Shown one piece after another: positions 55,800 through 63,959 of a stretch of 64,000 bases of DNA; the stretch's first letter is position 1, and each line of letters begins with the position of its first letter. Origin of the DNA: Streptomyces globosus (GTDB lineage: Bacteria > Actinomycetota > Actinomycetes > Streptomycetales > Streptomycetaceae). The notes beneath the pieces were generated by a model. It was not told where the DNA came from, did not search any database, and worked only from the letters and a program-made list of their open reading frames with translations. The DNA is taken from assembly GCF_003325375.1 (NCBI RefSeq), contig NZ_CP030864.1, forward strand, positions 124,001 to 188,000, in the 5' to 3' direction. A program made the position numbers and the translations under genes.

Positions 55800-56909
55800 G
55801 TGCCCGTCTATTCCGAGAGCCTGCCACATGCGGTGAGCGGCGGGTCGGCACTGGACGTGGCCACCTGGCTGGCCCGACGAGGCTACCCCGTCCACCCGCT
55901 GGCCCCGGGGGCCAAGACGCCCGCAGCCAACTGCCCCGACTGCCGCGGCGCCCGCCACTCCCCCGCCGGCTGCCCCTGCCACTCCGAGGGCCGCTGGTGC
56001 CATGGCTTCCACGCCGCCACCACCGACCTCCGCACCCTGCAGCGCTGGTGGCGCGCCGAGCCGGCGTTCGGCATCGGGGTCTCCTGCGGCCCTGCCCGGC
56101 TCGTCGTCATCGACGTGGACGCCCACGCCGCGCCCCTTCCCGACCGCCGCAAGCTGCTGCCCGGCATCCCCGTCGACGACCGGGTCGACCTCACCGGCCT
56201 GCGGAACGGCTACCACACCCTGGCGCTGCTGGCCGCGTACCGCTCCCGGCCCCACCCCTGCGAGGACGCCTCGACGCTGCGCGTCCGCACGCCCTCCGGC
56301 GGGATGCACATCTGGTACCGGGTGCCCCAGGACGGCCCCGCCTTCCGCAGCTCCAGCGGCTCCGGCTCGCGGGCGGCCCTCGCCTGGCAGGTCGACGTCC
56401 GCGCAGGGGGCGGGTACATCGTCGCCCCTACCACCCGTACGACCGCCGGACTGTACGAGGCGCTGCCCGGCGCCCGTGTGCCCGCGGCGCTGCCGCTGTG
56501 GCTGACGGCCGAGCTCGTCCGCACCGGACATGCCCCGGACGAGGCCCCGGCCGCGCCTGAGGCTCCCTCAGAGGCTTCCGGAGGCCCCCTGGCGGCCCCG
56601 CGGAGCCCCGCACGGCCCGCGCCCCGCGCCAGGGCCGGCCGACGCCTCCTCGGCCCGCTCCTCGACGACGTACGCGCCTGCGGCACAGCCCCCGCCGGCA
56701 CGGCCTTCAGCGAGAAGCTCAACCGGGCCGCGTTCACCGCCGGAGGGCTCGCCGCCGCGGGCCACCTCGACCACGGAGAGGGCCGCCTCCTGCTCCTCGA
56801 AGCCGCCGACCACGCACGACCACACCAGCAGCGCCGGAACCGCCTCATCGTCGAAGCAGGGCTGCGCGCCGGAAGCGACCGACCCATCCACCCCAAGGAA
56901 TGCCCATGA
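55800..56909 (+). CDS. Bifunctional DNA primase-polymerase (prim-pol), plasmid type
   Basis: The product has 369 residues. The N-terminal prim-pol domain shows WLARRGYPVHPLAPGAKTP, a Cys/His zinc motif (CPDCRGARHSPAGCPCH), the active-site strand VVIDVDAH, TPSGGMHIWY and GGYIVAPTT. The C-terminal part is helical. It starts at GTG with AAGGAAGAG upstream. It lies right after the iteron region and overlaps the helicase gene by 4 bp, so the pair is the replication module of a plasmid or integrated element. Confidence 0.9.
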   Translation: MPVYSESLPHAVSGGSALDVATWLARRGYPVHPLAPGAKTPAANCPDCRGARHSPAGCPCHSEGRWCHGFHAATTDLRTLQRWWRAEPAFGIGVSCGPARLVVIDVDAHAAPLPDRRKLLPGIPVDDRVDLTGLRNGYHTLALLAAYRSRPHPCEDASTLRVRTPSGGMHIWYRVPQDGPAFRSSSGSGSRAALAWQVDVRAGGGYIVAPTTRTTAGLYEALPGARVPAALPLWLTAELVRTGHAPDEAPAAPEAPSEASGGPLAAPRSPARPAPRARAGRRLLGPLLDDVRACGTAPAGTAFSEKLNRAAFTAGGLAAAGHLDHGEGRLLLLEAADHARPHQQRRNRLIVEAGLRAGSDRPIHPKECP

Positions 56910-58510
56910 GCAGCGCCGAAAGCACCGGGTTCAACGCCCAGGCCGCGGCGGAACAGCTCGCTGCGTTCACTCCGGACCCCGGACCGGCCGCACCGGCCGC
57001 GGCAGCCGCGACCGGCCGCCGCCTGCCCGCCCAGCAGGGCGGCGCCCAGGCGCCGGGCCCCGTCAACGACTTCATCGCGGGCGGTCTGCTGCGCAACCTC
57101 ACCGACCGCGGCAACGCCAAGCTCTTCGCCCACCTCCACCACCACCGGTTCCGGCACGTGGAGGGACTGGGCTGGTACGTGTGGGACGAGTACCGGTGGA
57201 AGCGGACCGGCGGGGAGAAGGCCGCCATCTGGGCCGCCGGCGAGATGGCCGAGGAACTGCCCACCCACGACCCGCGGGGCGTCTTCACCGACCGCGAGCT
57301 GGCCCAGCACCGCAAGCGCGCCATGTCCACCTCCGGCGTGAAGGCCATGCTCACCCAGGCCAAGGCCTCCCCCGAACTCGCCCTCGACCCCGACACCCTG
57401 GACGGCGACAAGTACGCGCTGTGCACCCCCGCCGGCGTCGTGGACCTGCGCACCGGCGACCTGCGCAAGCCGGACCCCACCCGCGACCTGCACTCCCGCG
57501 CCACCTACCTGGCGCCCGAGGCCATGCCGACGCCCCGGTTCCACGACTTCCTCCACCAGACGTTCGGGGACGACGACAAGGGCAAGGAGATGATCAACTT
57601 CTTGCACCTGCTGCTCGGCTACTCCGTCACCGGCGACGTCGGCGGCCAGGTTCTGCCCTTCCTCTACGGCGTCGGCGCGAACGGCAAGTCCGCGCTCCTC
57701 GACGTCGTCATCAAGATCCTCGGTGACTACGCGGACGTCGCCCCGCCGGGCTTCCTGATGGAGCGCGGCAAGTTCAACGAGCACTCCACCGAGTTGACGG
57801 AACTGCACGGCCGCCGCCTGTTCGTCTGCAGCGAGCTCAAGCCGCACGACAAGTTCGACGAAGCCCGGGTCAAGCTCCTCACCGGCGGCGACCGGCTCAA
57901 GGCCCGCCGGATGCGACAGGACTTCTTCAGCTTCGAGCCCACGCACAAGCTGTGGCTGCTCGGCAACCACCGCCCCGAGGTCGGCACCGGCGGACACGCG
58001 TTCTGGCGGCGCATCCGGCTCATCCCCTTCGAGCGGGTCGTGCCCGACCACCGGAAGATCGACAACCTGGCGGACATCCTGGTGACGGAGGAGGGCCCCG
58101 GCATCCTCAACTGGATGATCCAGGGAGCGAAGGCCTACCTCGCGACGAAACCGGCCCTGACCGGCCCCAGCGTCGTCCGCACCGCCACCCAGGCCTACGC
58201 GACGACCGAGGACCACATCGGGCGGTTCCTCGCCGAATGCTGCACCACCGGGGCGGACCTGGCAGAACCCCGTGATCTGAAGGTGGAGCAGGGAGCCCTC
58301 TACCGGGCGTACAGTGCATGGTGCCTCGACGGCGAGGGACTGCGCCCCGCCACGACCCGCGCGTTCGCCACACGCATCCGGGCCGAGGTCGGCGTCGCGT
58401 CACCGAGCGAGATGCTCCGCTCGAACGGCCAGAAGTTCTATCCAGGTCTGGCCCTCCTCACCGACGAGGAACAGCCGCCCCGTGAGGCGAACAGGGCAGG
58501 TTCCAGGTGA
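56906..58510 (+). CDS. Plasmid/phage-type replicative helicase (P4 primase C-terminal family)
   Basis: The product has 534 residues. A D5/P4-type N-terminal domain (about 90-210: WYVWDEYRWKR) precedes a superfamily 3 helicase domain with Walker A GVGANGKSALL, Walker B-like LFVCSELKPHDKFD and the motif C asparagine in LLGNHRPEV. The ATG at 56906 follows AAGGA by 6 bp and overlaps the prim-pol stop; an ATG 6 bp upstream is less well placed. It would unwind the origin and act with the prim-pol. Confidence 0.92.
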   Translation: MSSAESTGFNAQAAAEQLAAFTPDPGPAAPAAAAATGRRLPAQQGGAQAPGPVNDFIAGGLLRNLTDRGNAKLFAHLHHHRFRHVEGLGWYVWDEYRWKRTGGEKAAIWAAGEMAEELPTHDPRGVFTDRELAQHRKRAMSTSGVKAMLTQAKASPELALDPDTLDGDKYALCTPAGVVDLRTGDLRKPDPTRDLHSRATYLAPEAMPTPRFHDFLHQTFGDDDKGKEMINFLHLLLGYSVTGDVGGQVLPFLYGVGANGKSALLDVVIKILGDYADVAPPGFLMERGKFNEHSTELTELHGRRLFVCSELKPHDKFDEARVKLLTGGDRLKARRMRQDFFSFEPTHKLWLLGNHRPEVGTGGHAFWRRIRLIPFERVVPDHRKIDNLADILVTEEGPGILNWMIQGAKAYLATKPALTGPSVVRTATQAYATTEDHIGRFLAECCTTGADLAEPRDLKVEQGALYRAYSAWCLDGEGLRPATTRAFATRIRAEVGVASPSEMLRSNGQKFYPGLALLTDEEQPPREANRAGSR

Positions 58511-58691
58511 CCGGCCGGACGTGTGCAGCCTCCCCGGGGCGGGCACGCCTACGATGGACAAGGAAGATGAACAGACCCACCGGGCGGCGGCGGCCCGCAG
58601 CGCACTGCCGCATATCGGTTTCGGCGCCGCCCGCGGCGTGGACGAACAAGGGGCCCGGAAGGGCCGACGTGAACGAGGAAGGACCCAGGCC

Positions 58692-59069
58692 ATGAGCTCG
58701 CTACTGACGGCAAGCGATCTCGCCCACGAGGACAAAGTGGTGTGGCTGGAGGACCCCGAACAGCTCGATTACGTACGCCAGGCCCTGGACAAGACCCCTC
58801 GTCGGCGCGGGAAGCCGCGCTACCACCGCGACGGCCGCATGATCGGCTTCACGGAGCTCGGCGACACCGCGGAGGCGGACCCGGACAGCGGCCTGCAGAA
58901 GCGGCGCGTCTTCTACCTGCTGCCGCACGACCGGGACGCCGAGCCCGATGGCCTGTACCGGGAGGGCGCGCCGGGCGAAGCCGTCGACCCGCGGACGATT
59001 GAGCCGCGGCAGGTCGGCAGGAAGACCGCGCGGTCGCAGCGCGGGCTGTCCGCGCCTACCGTCGCCTGA
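58692..59069 (+). CDS. Small hypothetical protein downstream of rep genes, 125 aa
   Basis: The product has a charged N-terminus and contains DPEQLDYVRQALDKTPRRRGKPRYHRDGRM (in part: TPRRRGKPRYHRDGRM) and VFYLLPHDRD. I recognise no family. GAGGAAGG before the ATG supports this start. TACGAT at 58550-58555 may be a -10 element about 140 bp upstream. Position between rep and par suggests a plasmid maintenance or copy-control role, but nothing shows it. Confidence 0.6.
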   Translation: MSSLLTASDLAHEDKVVWLEDPEQLDYVRQALDKTPRRRGKPRYHRDGRMIGFTELGDTAEADPDSGLQKRRVFYLLPHDRDAEPDGLYREGAPGEAVDPRTIEPRQVGRKTARSQRGLSAPTVA

Positions 59070-59151
59070 GCCTGTCTGCCCCGAGGGCCGCGATCCGGTC
59101 CCTTTCAGGTGTGTTTCAGGTCGTTGTCCTTGACGCGGCGGGCGCCGCCGC

Positions 59152-59224
59152 GGCTGAAGTGGCGGCTGAAGCGATGGCTGAAAAGTGACTGAAGCTTATG
59201 GCGAATTTCAGTCCCTTCAGTCCC
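59152..59224. repeat. Second iteron block between rep and parB
   Basis: Three GGCTGAA copies at 12-bp spacing (59152, 59164, 59176), a related GACTGAA at 59187-59193, and two tandem minus-oriented TTCAGTCCC units (59207-59215, 59216-59224) match the iterons upstream of the replication genes. The rep genes are therefore bracketed by the same motif. Confidence 0.65.
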
Positions 59225-59274
59225 TACGGTCCCTTCCCTGGTCCCTCCCCCGCTGTGGGTGGCGGGGCCGTTGA

Positions 59275-59304
59275 GGCGTTAACGCCGTTAACGGCGTTAA
59301 CGCC
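59275..59304. repeat. Triple GTTAAC block (candidate parS)
   Basis: Three GTTAAC hexamers are spaced exactly 9 bp (59278, 59287, 59296), forming overlapping copies of the near-palindrome CGTTAACGCCGTTAACG. The block lies 19 bp downstream of the parB stop. Confidence 0.65.
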
Positions 59305-59322
59305 GGCGGCCGCCGCGCAGCC

Positions 59323-60354
59323 TCAGATGCGGGTGATGAGCAGCTCCGTGACGGCCTTCAGGTCGTCGGGCGTGAGGTGCGCGGTCAGGGCGTCCGCGAT
59401 GGTCTCGGGCGAGTCCGTCGCGATCATGATGCGCGGGTGTCCCGTCGGCGACGGTCCCTGACCGAACGCCTGCACCGAGCCCGTTGCCGCGCCTGCTGCC
59501 GTGCCTCCTGCCGTGCCGGCCGGGGTGCCCGTCGGGGCGACCGGAGTCGGACGGGCCGCAGGTGCGGCCGCCACCGGCGCGGCGGGGGGCGGCGCAAGGG
59601 CCGTAGCCGGCGAGGGCGGCGGCGGCGGGGTGTGGGTGCGCTGGCGCGGGGTGACCGTCGCCGCCTCTGCGGCCGCTGCCTCCTGCTGCTCCTGCGGCAG
59701 CCGGCCGATGCGGCGGGCCGGCTCCACCTTCAGCTCTCCCGTGTCCACCTTCTCCTGGAGCTCAGGCGTCAGGTTCAGCAGCGCCAGCCGCTGCGACACC
59801 CACGCCGGCGTCTTCCCGAGCCGCTTGGCCACCTGGGCCTGCGAGCCGTGGACCTCCACGAGCTCCTGGAGGGCGCGCGCCTGGTCCATGGGCGCCACGT
59901 CGACCCGGTGGACGTTCGCGATGAGCGCCGACTCGAGGATGTCCGCGGCCGAGGCGGCGAGAGAGTCGTTCACGTGGATGTGCATCGACTTCAGGCCCGC
60001 CAGCTGGGCCGCCGCCAGGCGCCGGTTGCCGTCGATCACCACGTACGGGGCCCGGCCCAGGCCGTCGGTCTGCCCCGGGTGCGCTTCCATGAAGGCCATG
60101 CGCGTGGCGACCGCGAGGGGCTGGAGCTGGCCGCGCGAGAGCAGGGACTGGGCCAGCTCGTCCAGCTCGGTCAGGTCCTCGCGGAGGTTGAACGGGTTGT
60201 GCGCGAGGGCCTCGATCGGCACCTCCGACGGCGGCTGGACCCCGGAGGTCGGGGCCCCCGTCGCCTCCGCGATGGCGGCGCGGCGGGAGCTGACGCCCAC
60301 CGGCTGGGCCCGGGCGAAGGACGCCGAGACCCCGAGCTTGTCGGCCTTGCTCAT
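59323..60354 (-). CDS. parB: ParB-family partition protein
   Basis: The product has 343 residues. A ParB/Srx-like N-terminal domain (IEALAHNPFNLRED, then VIDGNRRLAAAQLAG and a further ANVHRVDVAPMDQARAL) is followed by the helix-turn-helix (GSQAQVAKRLGKTPAWVSQR), a Pro/Ala/Thr-rich linker (about 245-300) and a small C-terminal domain. ParB proteins bind centromere sites and spread. The ATG overlaps the ParA stop (ATGA). The paired GTTAAC repeats around this operon are candidate binding sites. Confidence 0.92.
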   Translation of the reverse strand: MSKADKLGVSASFARAQPVGVSSRRAAIAEATGAPTSGVQPPSEVPIEALAHNPFNLREDLTELDELAQSLLSRGQLQPLAVATRMAFMEAHPGQTDGLGRAPYVVIDGNRRLAAAQLAGLKSMHIHVNDSLAASAADILESALIANVHRVDVAPMDQARALQELVEVHGSQAQVAKRLGKTPAWVSQRLALLNLTPELQEKVDTGELKVEPARRIGRLPQEQQEAAAAEAATVTPRQRTHTPPPPPSPATALAPPPAAPVAAAPAARPTPVAPTGTPAGTAGGTAAGAATGSVQAFGQGPSPTGHPRIMIATDSPETIADALTAHLTPDDLKAVTELLITRI

Positions 60355-61586
60355 GAGATCTCCCTGGCGAGGGCGCGCATTGCGACCGCCTGGTCGCCCT
60401 TCGGCGCGTAGACGAAGAGGGGCTGCTTCACACGGACGGCCTCGCGCTGTTCCTTCAGGTCGGGAACGACCGCGACGACACGGGGATCCTTTATGTCCAT
60501 CCACGCCTGGAGCGAGGACGTCGCGATGAAGCCGCGGCGGCCGTCGTAGAGGTTGACGACCAGCCCGAGGTAGTCGATGTCGAGGCTCAGGTCGTCCCGC
60601 AGGTCGTTGATCTGGGAGGTGAGGAGGTCGTAGGCGTCGGCCGACGAGTCCTCCGCCTGGACGACGATCAGCGCACCCGAGGCGCCCGGCTGCTCGTTCT
60701 CCCGGCGGCGCCCGTAGTAGATCGCGGCATCCATGCTGAGGCCGAGGCTCGGCGGGCAGTCGATGATGACGATGTCGTAGTCCGACTCCAGCGGGGTCAG
60801 GGCCCGTTCGAGGGAGGCCTCGCGGGCGCGGACCGTGGAGAGGCGGACGTCGAGGAGGAAGGCGTCCGTGCAGGCGGGCAGCAGGTGCAGGCGGTCGCCG
60901 AAGCGGGCGTCCGGGATCGGGACGACCAGGTCGGCGAGGGGGCCCTTGGCCTCCCCCGCCATGTGGCAGGTGAGGCTGTCGCCGCCGATGGGCAGCGGCT
61001 GCTGGCCGAGCTGCTTGGTGAGGTGGCCCTGCGGGTCGAAGTCGACGAGCAGGACGCGCATCCCGAGGCCCGGCAGGTCCTCCAGGTCCAGCGAGCTGCC
61101 GGAGCCGGCTGCCGGCGGGGCCGCCAACTGGCGGGCCACACGCACAGGGTGGAGGGAGTCGGGGTCCTCGGCGAGCGCCTCGCCGGTGCCGGCGGTGATG
61201 GCCGTCTTGCCGACGCCGCCCTTCTGGTTGCACACGACGATGCGGCGGACCACCGAAGGGCGCTGCACCGTCGGAGCCGGGTTCATCTCCAGCCAGAGGC
61301 TGACCGCTTGGGCCAGGCCCTGGATGAGCGAGACGCCGCGGTCCCTGGCATCGGCGCGGAACGACTCCCACTGGCCGGCGGGCAGCCAGGTGGAGAACGA
61401 CTCGGCGCCGGAGGTGTCCACGGAGGACGGCGCGGACGCGAGCGCGCTCCACTGGGCGATGCCCTGGTGGACGGCGTCCTGGATGTCCACCCGGAGTTGG
61501 GCGGTGCGGATCTTCAACTCCTGGCGGAGCCAGGGCGGCAGCTTGGAGACGACCTTCTCTCGGTCGCTCGGGGTGGGAGAAGTCAT
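60351..61586 (-). CDS. parA: ParA-family partition ATPase
   Basis: The product has 411 residues. Deviant Walker A KGGVGKT near residue 122 is preceded by a 115-residue N-terminal extension that resembles the DNA-binding region of plasmid type Ia ParA proteins. Further motifs are VLLVDFDPQGHLT and IIDCPPSLGLSM. A Gly/Ala/Ser insert (about 150-170) interrupts the region after Walker A. It drives segregation with the coupled ParB. The extension suggests autoregulation of its own promoter. Confidence 0.93.
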   Translation of the reverse strand: MTSPTPSDREKVVSKLPPWLRQELKIRTAQLRVDIQDAVHQGIAQWSALASAPSSVDTSGAESFSTWLPAGQWESFRADARDRGVSLIQGLAQAVSLWLEMNPAPTVQRPSVVRRIVVCNQKGGVGKTAITAGTGEALAEDPDSLHPVRVARQLAAPPAAGSGSSLDLEDLPGLGMRVLLVDFDPQGHLTKQLGQQPLPIGGDSLTCHMAGEAKGPLADLVVPIPDARFGDRLHLLPACTDAFLLDVRLSTVRAREASLERALTPLESDYDIVIIDCPPSLGLSMDAAIYYGRRRENEQPGASGALIVVQAEDSSADAYDLLTSQINDLRDDLSLDIDYLGLVVNLYDGRRGFIATSSLQAWMDIKDPRVVAVVPDLKEQREAVRVKQPLFVYAPKGDQAVAMRALAREIS

Positions 61587-61823
61587 GAGAGGGACTTTAC
61601 TAACGTTCTGGAGTATGTGTGGACGGCGCGCTTGGGTTTTGCTAACGAATTGGTTCGAGATGCGGATACGCGCGGCTACGGGCGCCCGTGACGGAGGGTC
61701 CGGAAAGCCGACAGGGCGGCCTCGCACACGCCGTAGCGAGCACCCCCGTGGTTCACCACGGCGCATGCGAGGCCGCCCTGGGCGGCACGTTCGGGCGGGG
61801 CCGACCGGGCGGGGCCGACGGGG

Positions 61824-62498
61824 TCAGCCGACCCCGACCGCCGCCGAGTCCGCTGACACGAGCCCGAGTTCGGCTCGGAGGTCGGGCGACCCGGCGGCCG
61901 CGAAGAGCGGTATGCGGTCCGCGGGAACGATCCCGGGGAGCAGGAACGTCCACAGGTCGGCGACCCGGTCGTGGAGGTCCCTGCGCCCGGTGCGGACGTG
62001 TGAGGTGACCTGGATGCCGGTGAACGAGCCGACGAGGCACGTCGCGAGGTTGTTCACGTCCAGCCCCGGCAGGAGGTCCCCCCGCTCCCGGGCCGGCGCC
62101 AGGCACACGCGGACCGTCTCGATCCATGCGTCGTAGGGCGCCGGGTCGGGGTTCGTGAAGGAGCCGAACTCGATGACGAGCCGGATGCCGGCGCGGATGC
62201 GGACGTTCGTGCGCAGTCCGTGCGCCATCTGGTGCGACAGGTCGATGACCGTCTGGAGGCCCGGGTCCTCTATGGCCGGGACGTCCGCGGAGACCTGGAA
62301 CTGCTCGTCCATCAGCGTGCGGGCGAGGGCTTCCTTGGAGCGGAAGTGGAAGTACAGGGCGCCCTTGGTCACTCCGGCGTGGCGGACGACGTCGCTGAGG
62401 CTGGTCCCGCCGAAGCCGCTGCGGTCGAAGGCCTTCGCGGCGCCGTCGAGGATCGCCTGCCGGGTGATCTCGGCACGTTCCTGCCGGGCCCTCGCCAC
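61824..62498 (-). CDS. Gamma-butyrolactone-receptor-type TetR regulator (ArpA/ScbR-like)
   Basis: The product has 224 residues, the usual receptor length. The N-terminus (RARQERAEITRQAILDGAAK, then GGTSLSDVVRHAGVTKGALYFHF) is highly characteristic of the ArpA/ScbR family. The GTG at 62498 is chosen because GGAG lies 8 bp upstream and longer forms add an atypical tail. It probably binds a diffusible butyrolactone-type signal and controls secondary metabolism. No AfsA-type synthase gene is in the window, so the ligand could be made elsewhere or it may be a pseudo-receptor. Confidence 0.88.
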   Translation of the reverse strand: MARARQERAEITRQAILDGAAKAFDRSGFGGTSLSDVVRHAGVTKGALYFHFRSKEALARTLMDEQFQVSADVPAIEDPGLQTVIDLSHQMAHGLRTNVRIRAGIRLVIEFGSFTNPDPAPYDAWIETVRVCLAPARERGDLLPGLDVNNLATCLVGSFTGIQVTSHVRTGRRDLHDRVADLWTFLLPGIVPADRIPLFAAAGSPDLRAELGLVSADSAAVGVG

Positions 62499-62603
62499 GT
62501 ACGCCACTCCTGCTGCTCTCGGCCGAGCGGCTGCGCCGCTGCGGCGGTTCTCGTGCGGGCCCGGGGACGCGGCCTGCACCGGAGCCAATGTACTGGGAGG
62601 ACG

Positions 62604-62635
62604 CCAAAAAATACCAGTCGACAGGTACTTTTTGG
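62604..62635. promoter_or_regulatory. ARE-like palindrome upstream of the receptor gene
   Basis: A 32-bp interrupted palindrome (CCAAAAAATACC against GGTACTTTTTGG around GTCGAC) lies about 105 bp upstream of the receptor start. It is AT-rich in a GC-rich background and has the half-site style of autoregulatory elements bound by butyrolactone receptors. Confidence 0.7.
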
Positions 62636-62656
62636 AGCGTGGGGAGGGGCGCTGAC

Positions 62657-62857
62657 GGCGTTAACGGCGTTAACGCCCCTCCCCGTCGGGTGGCCTGGTC
62701 GCGTCGGCGGCGGGCCGAGCGTTAACGCCGTTAACGCCTCTCCCCCAGCGGGCGGCCGGGGCGGCCGGGGCCTGCCGAGCGTTAACGCCGTTAATGCCCG
62801 GCCGCCATGTGCCAGCCGTCAGGCGCCAGGGACGAGGGCGTTAACGGCGTTAATGGT
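62657..62857. repeat. Four paired GTTAAC blocks (candidate parS array)
   Basis: Four pairs of GTTAAC/GTTAAT hexamers with 9-bp spacing: 62660/62669, 62721/62730, 62781/62790 and 62840/62849. Each is a copy of the near-palindrome CGTTAACGCCGTTAACG, and pairs recur about every 60 bp. They lie in the 390-bp noncoding stretch (62499-62888) with the ARE-like site. They match the triple block on the other side of parAB, so they are candidate ParB sites. Confidence 0.7.
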
Positions 62858-62888
62858 CCCGACCCTGTGGGGCGTTCACGGTGCCAAG

Positions 62889-63434
62889 CTACGGGGCGGG
62901 CGGTGCGTCCAGGGCGTTCAGGGCCGTCTGCCAGGGGAAGTGCGGCGGGGCGTCCTGGCCCGCGGGGCCCGGGACGAAGCCGTTCTCCCCGAAGAGCACC
63001 GTCACTCCGGCGGTGCGCAAGGTCGCCAGCGACGGCTCGAACTGCGGGTGCGCTGCCAGGGCGGCATTCGTACACGGCATGGTGACGACCGTGGTGCCCT
63101 TGCCGAGCGCCTCGGCGGCGATACCGATCGCGAAGCGGTCGGTCAGACCCAGCGCCCAGGCGTTCACGGAGTTGAAGGTCGCCGGGGCGAAGAGCACCGC
63201 GTCGGCCGCGGGCCAGACATCGGGCTCGCCGGGAAGCTTGTACTGCCAGCGCACCGGATGCCCGGTGAGGGCGGCCAGCCCGTCGGTGCTGCCGGAGAGC
63301 CAGTGTGCGGCCGTCGGGGTGAGCCCCAGGCAGACGTCCCACCCTCGGGACTGGGCGTCCTCGATCACGTGGGCCACGTCGAACACGGGCGGTGCGGCGG
63401 AGCAGAGCAGATAGAGCGTTTTCGTGCTGGTCAT
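62889..63434 (-). CDS. Flavoprotein (HFCD-like family)
   Basis: The product has 181 residues. It shows the flavin-binding layout of the PPC-decarboxylase/EpiD family: YLLCSAAPPVF at the start, DAVLFAPATFNSVNAWALGLTD (FMN site) and VTMPCTNAAL, but the usual PAMNxxM substrate motif reads PCTNAAL, so a decarboxylase role is uncertain. It is a stand-alone flavoprotein, divergent from a SnoaL-like gene. It lies 55 kb from the linaridin-like cluster, so it is not a likely CypD. Confidence 0.8.
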   Translation of the reverse strand: MTSTKTLYLLCSAAPPVFDVAHVIEDAQSRGWDVCLGLTPTAAHWLSGSTDGLAALTGHPVRWQYKLPGEPDVWPAADAVLFAPATFNSVNAWALGLTDRFAIGIAAEALGKGTTVVTMPCTNAALAAHPQFEPSLATLRTAGVTVLFGENGFVPGPAGQDAPPHFPWQTALNALDAPPAP

Positions 63435-63440
63435 AGCGAC

Positions 63441-63452
63441 ATGTGATCACAT
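63441..63452. promoter_or_regulatory. Perfect palindrome between divergent genes
   Basis: ATGTGATCACAT is a perfect 12-bp palindrome in the 59-bp spacer between the flavoprotein and the SnoaL-like gene. It resembles CRP-type half-sites without a spacer and may be an operator for both. Confidence 0.45.
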
Positions 63453-63493
63453 TCCTTGACCTCGACCACAGTTGAGGGCAGAGCATCGGAGCC

Positions 63494-63892
63494 ATGAGCG
63501 AAGAAGACACGGCCCTGAAGGCCATTGAGCAGGTTGTCGCCGCCGTGCAGCGCACCCAGCGCGAGAAGGATGCGGAGGGCTTCCTCGCCCTCTTCCACCC
63601 CGACGCCCTGTGGACGACCGCACACGGCAAGGTCCTCATCGGCTTCGATGCGATAGCCGACTTCACCCGGTCCGTGCTGCCCGGCGCGAGCTGGGACGGC
63701 GAGGTGACCTACGACGTGGTGCACACCCAGTTCCTGCGGCCCGATGTCGCCGCCGTGAAGGTGCGCCAGCTGTACACCGACGCGGAGGGGCGCCCGGAGA
63801 GCGAAGGAGCGCCGCTGTACGTGATGACGCGCGGCGGCGACGGCCGCTGGCTGCTGACGGCCTGCCAGAACACGCAGGTCCGCGCCGCCTAG
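63494..63892 (+). CDS. SgcJ/EcaC-type SnoaL-like protein
   Basis: The 132-residue protein has a cystatin-like SnoaL fold: EQVVAAVQRTQREKDAEGF, LFHPDALWTTAHGKVLIG and VTRGGDGRWLL-like C-terminus (MTRGGDGRWLLTACQNTQV). It matches the SgcJ/EcaC family of small proteins with a conical cavity. Function in this context is unknown; the divergent flavoprotein may be a partner. Confidence 0.8.
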   Translation: MSEEDTALKAIEQVVAAVQRTQREKDAEGFLALFHPDALWTTAHGKVLIGFDAIADFTRSVLPGASWDGEVTYDVVHTQFLRPDVAAVKVRQLYTDAEGRPESEGAPLYVMTRGGDGRWLLTACQNTQVRAA

Positions 63893-63959
63893 ACGCACGC
63901 GTATGCGGGCGAGCCTCTCGGCCATGGCCCGTCTCGCGGCGACCGGCTTCACTGGGGCC

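Noticed and set aside
62889..63434. Flavoprotein as the missing CypD of the linaridin-like cluster
   Set aside because: It is 55 kb away, divergent from an unrelated gene, lacks the usual substrate motif, and the precursors have no C-terminal Cys.
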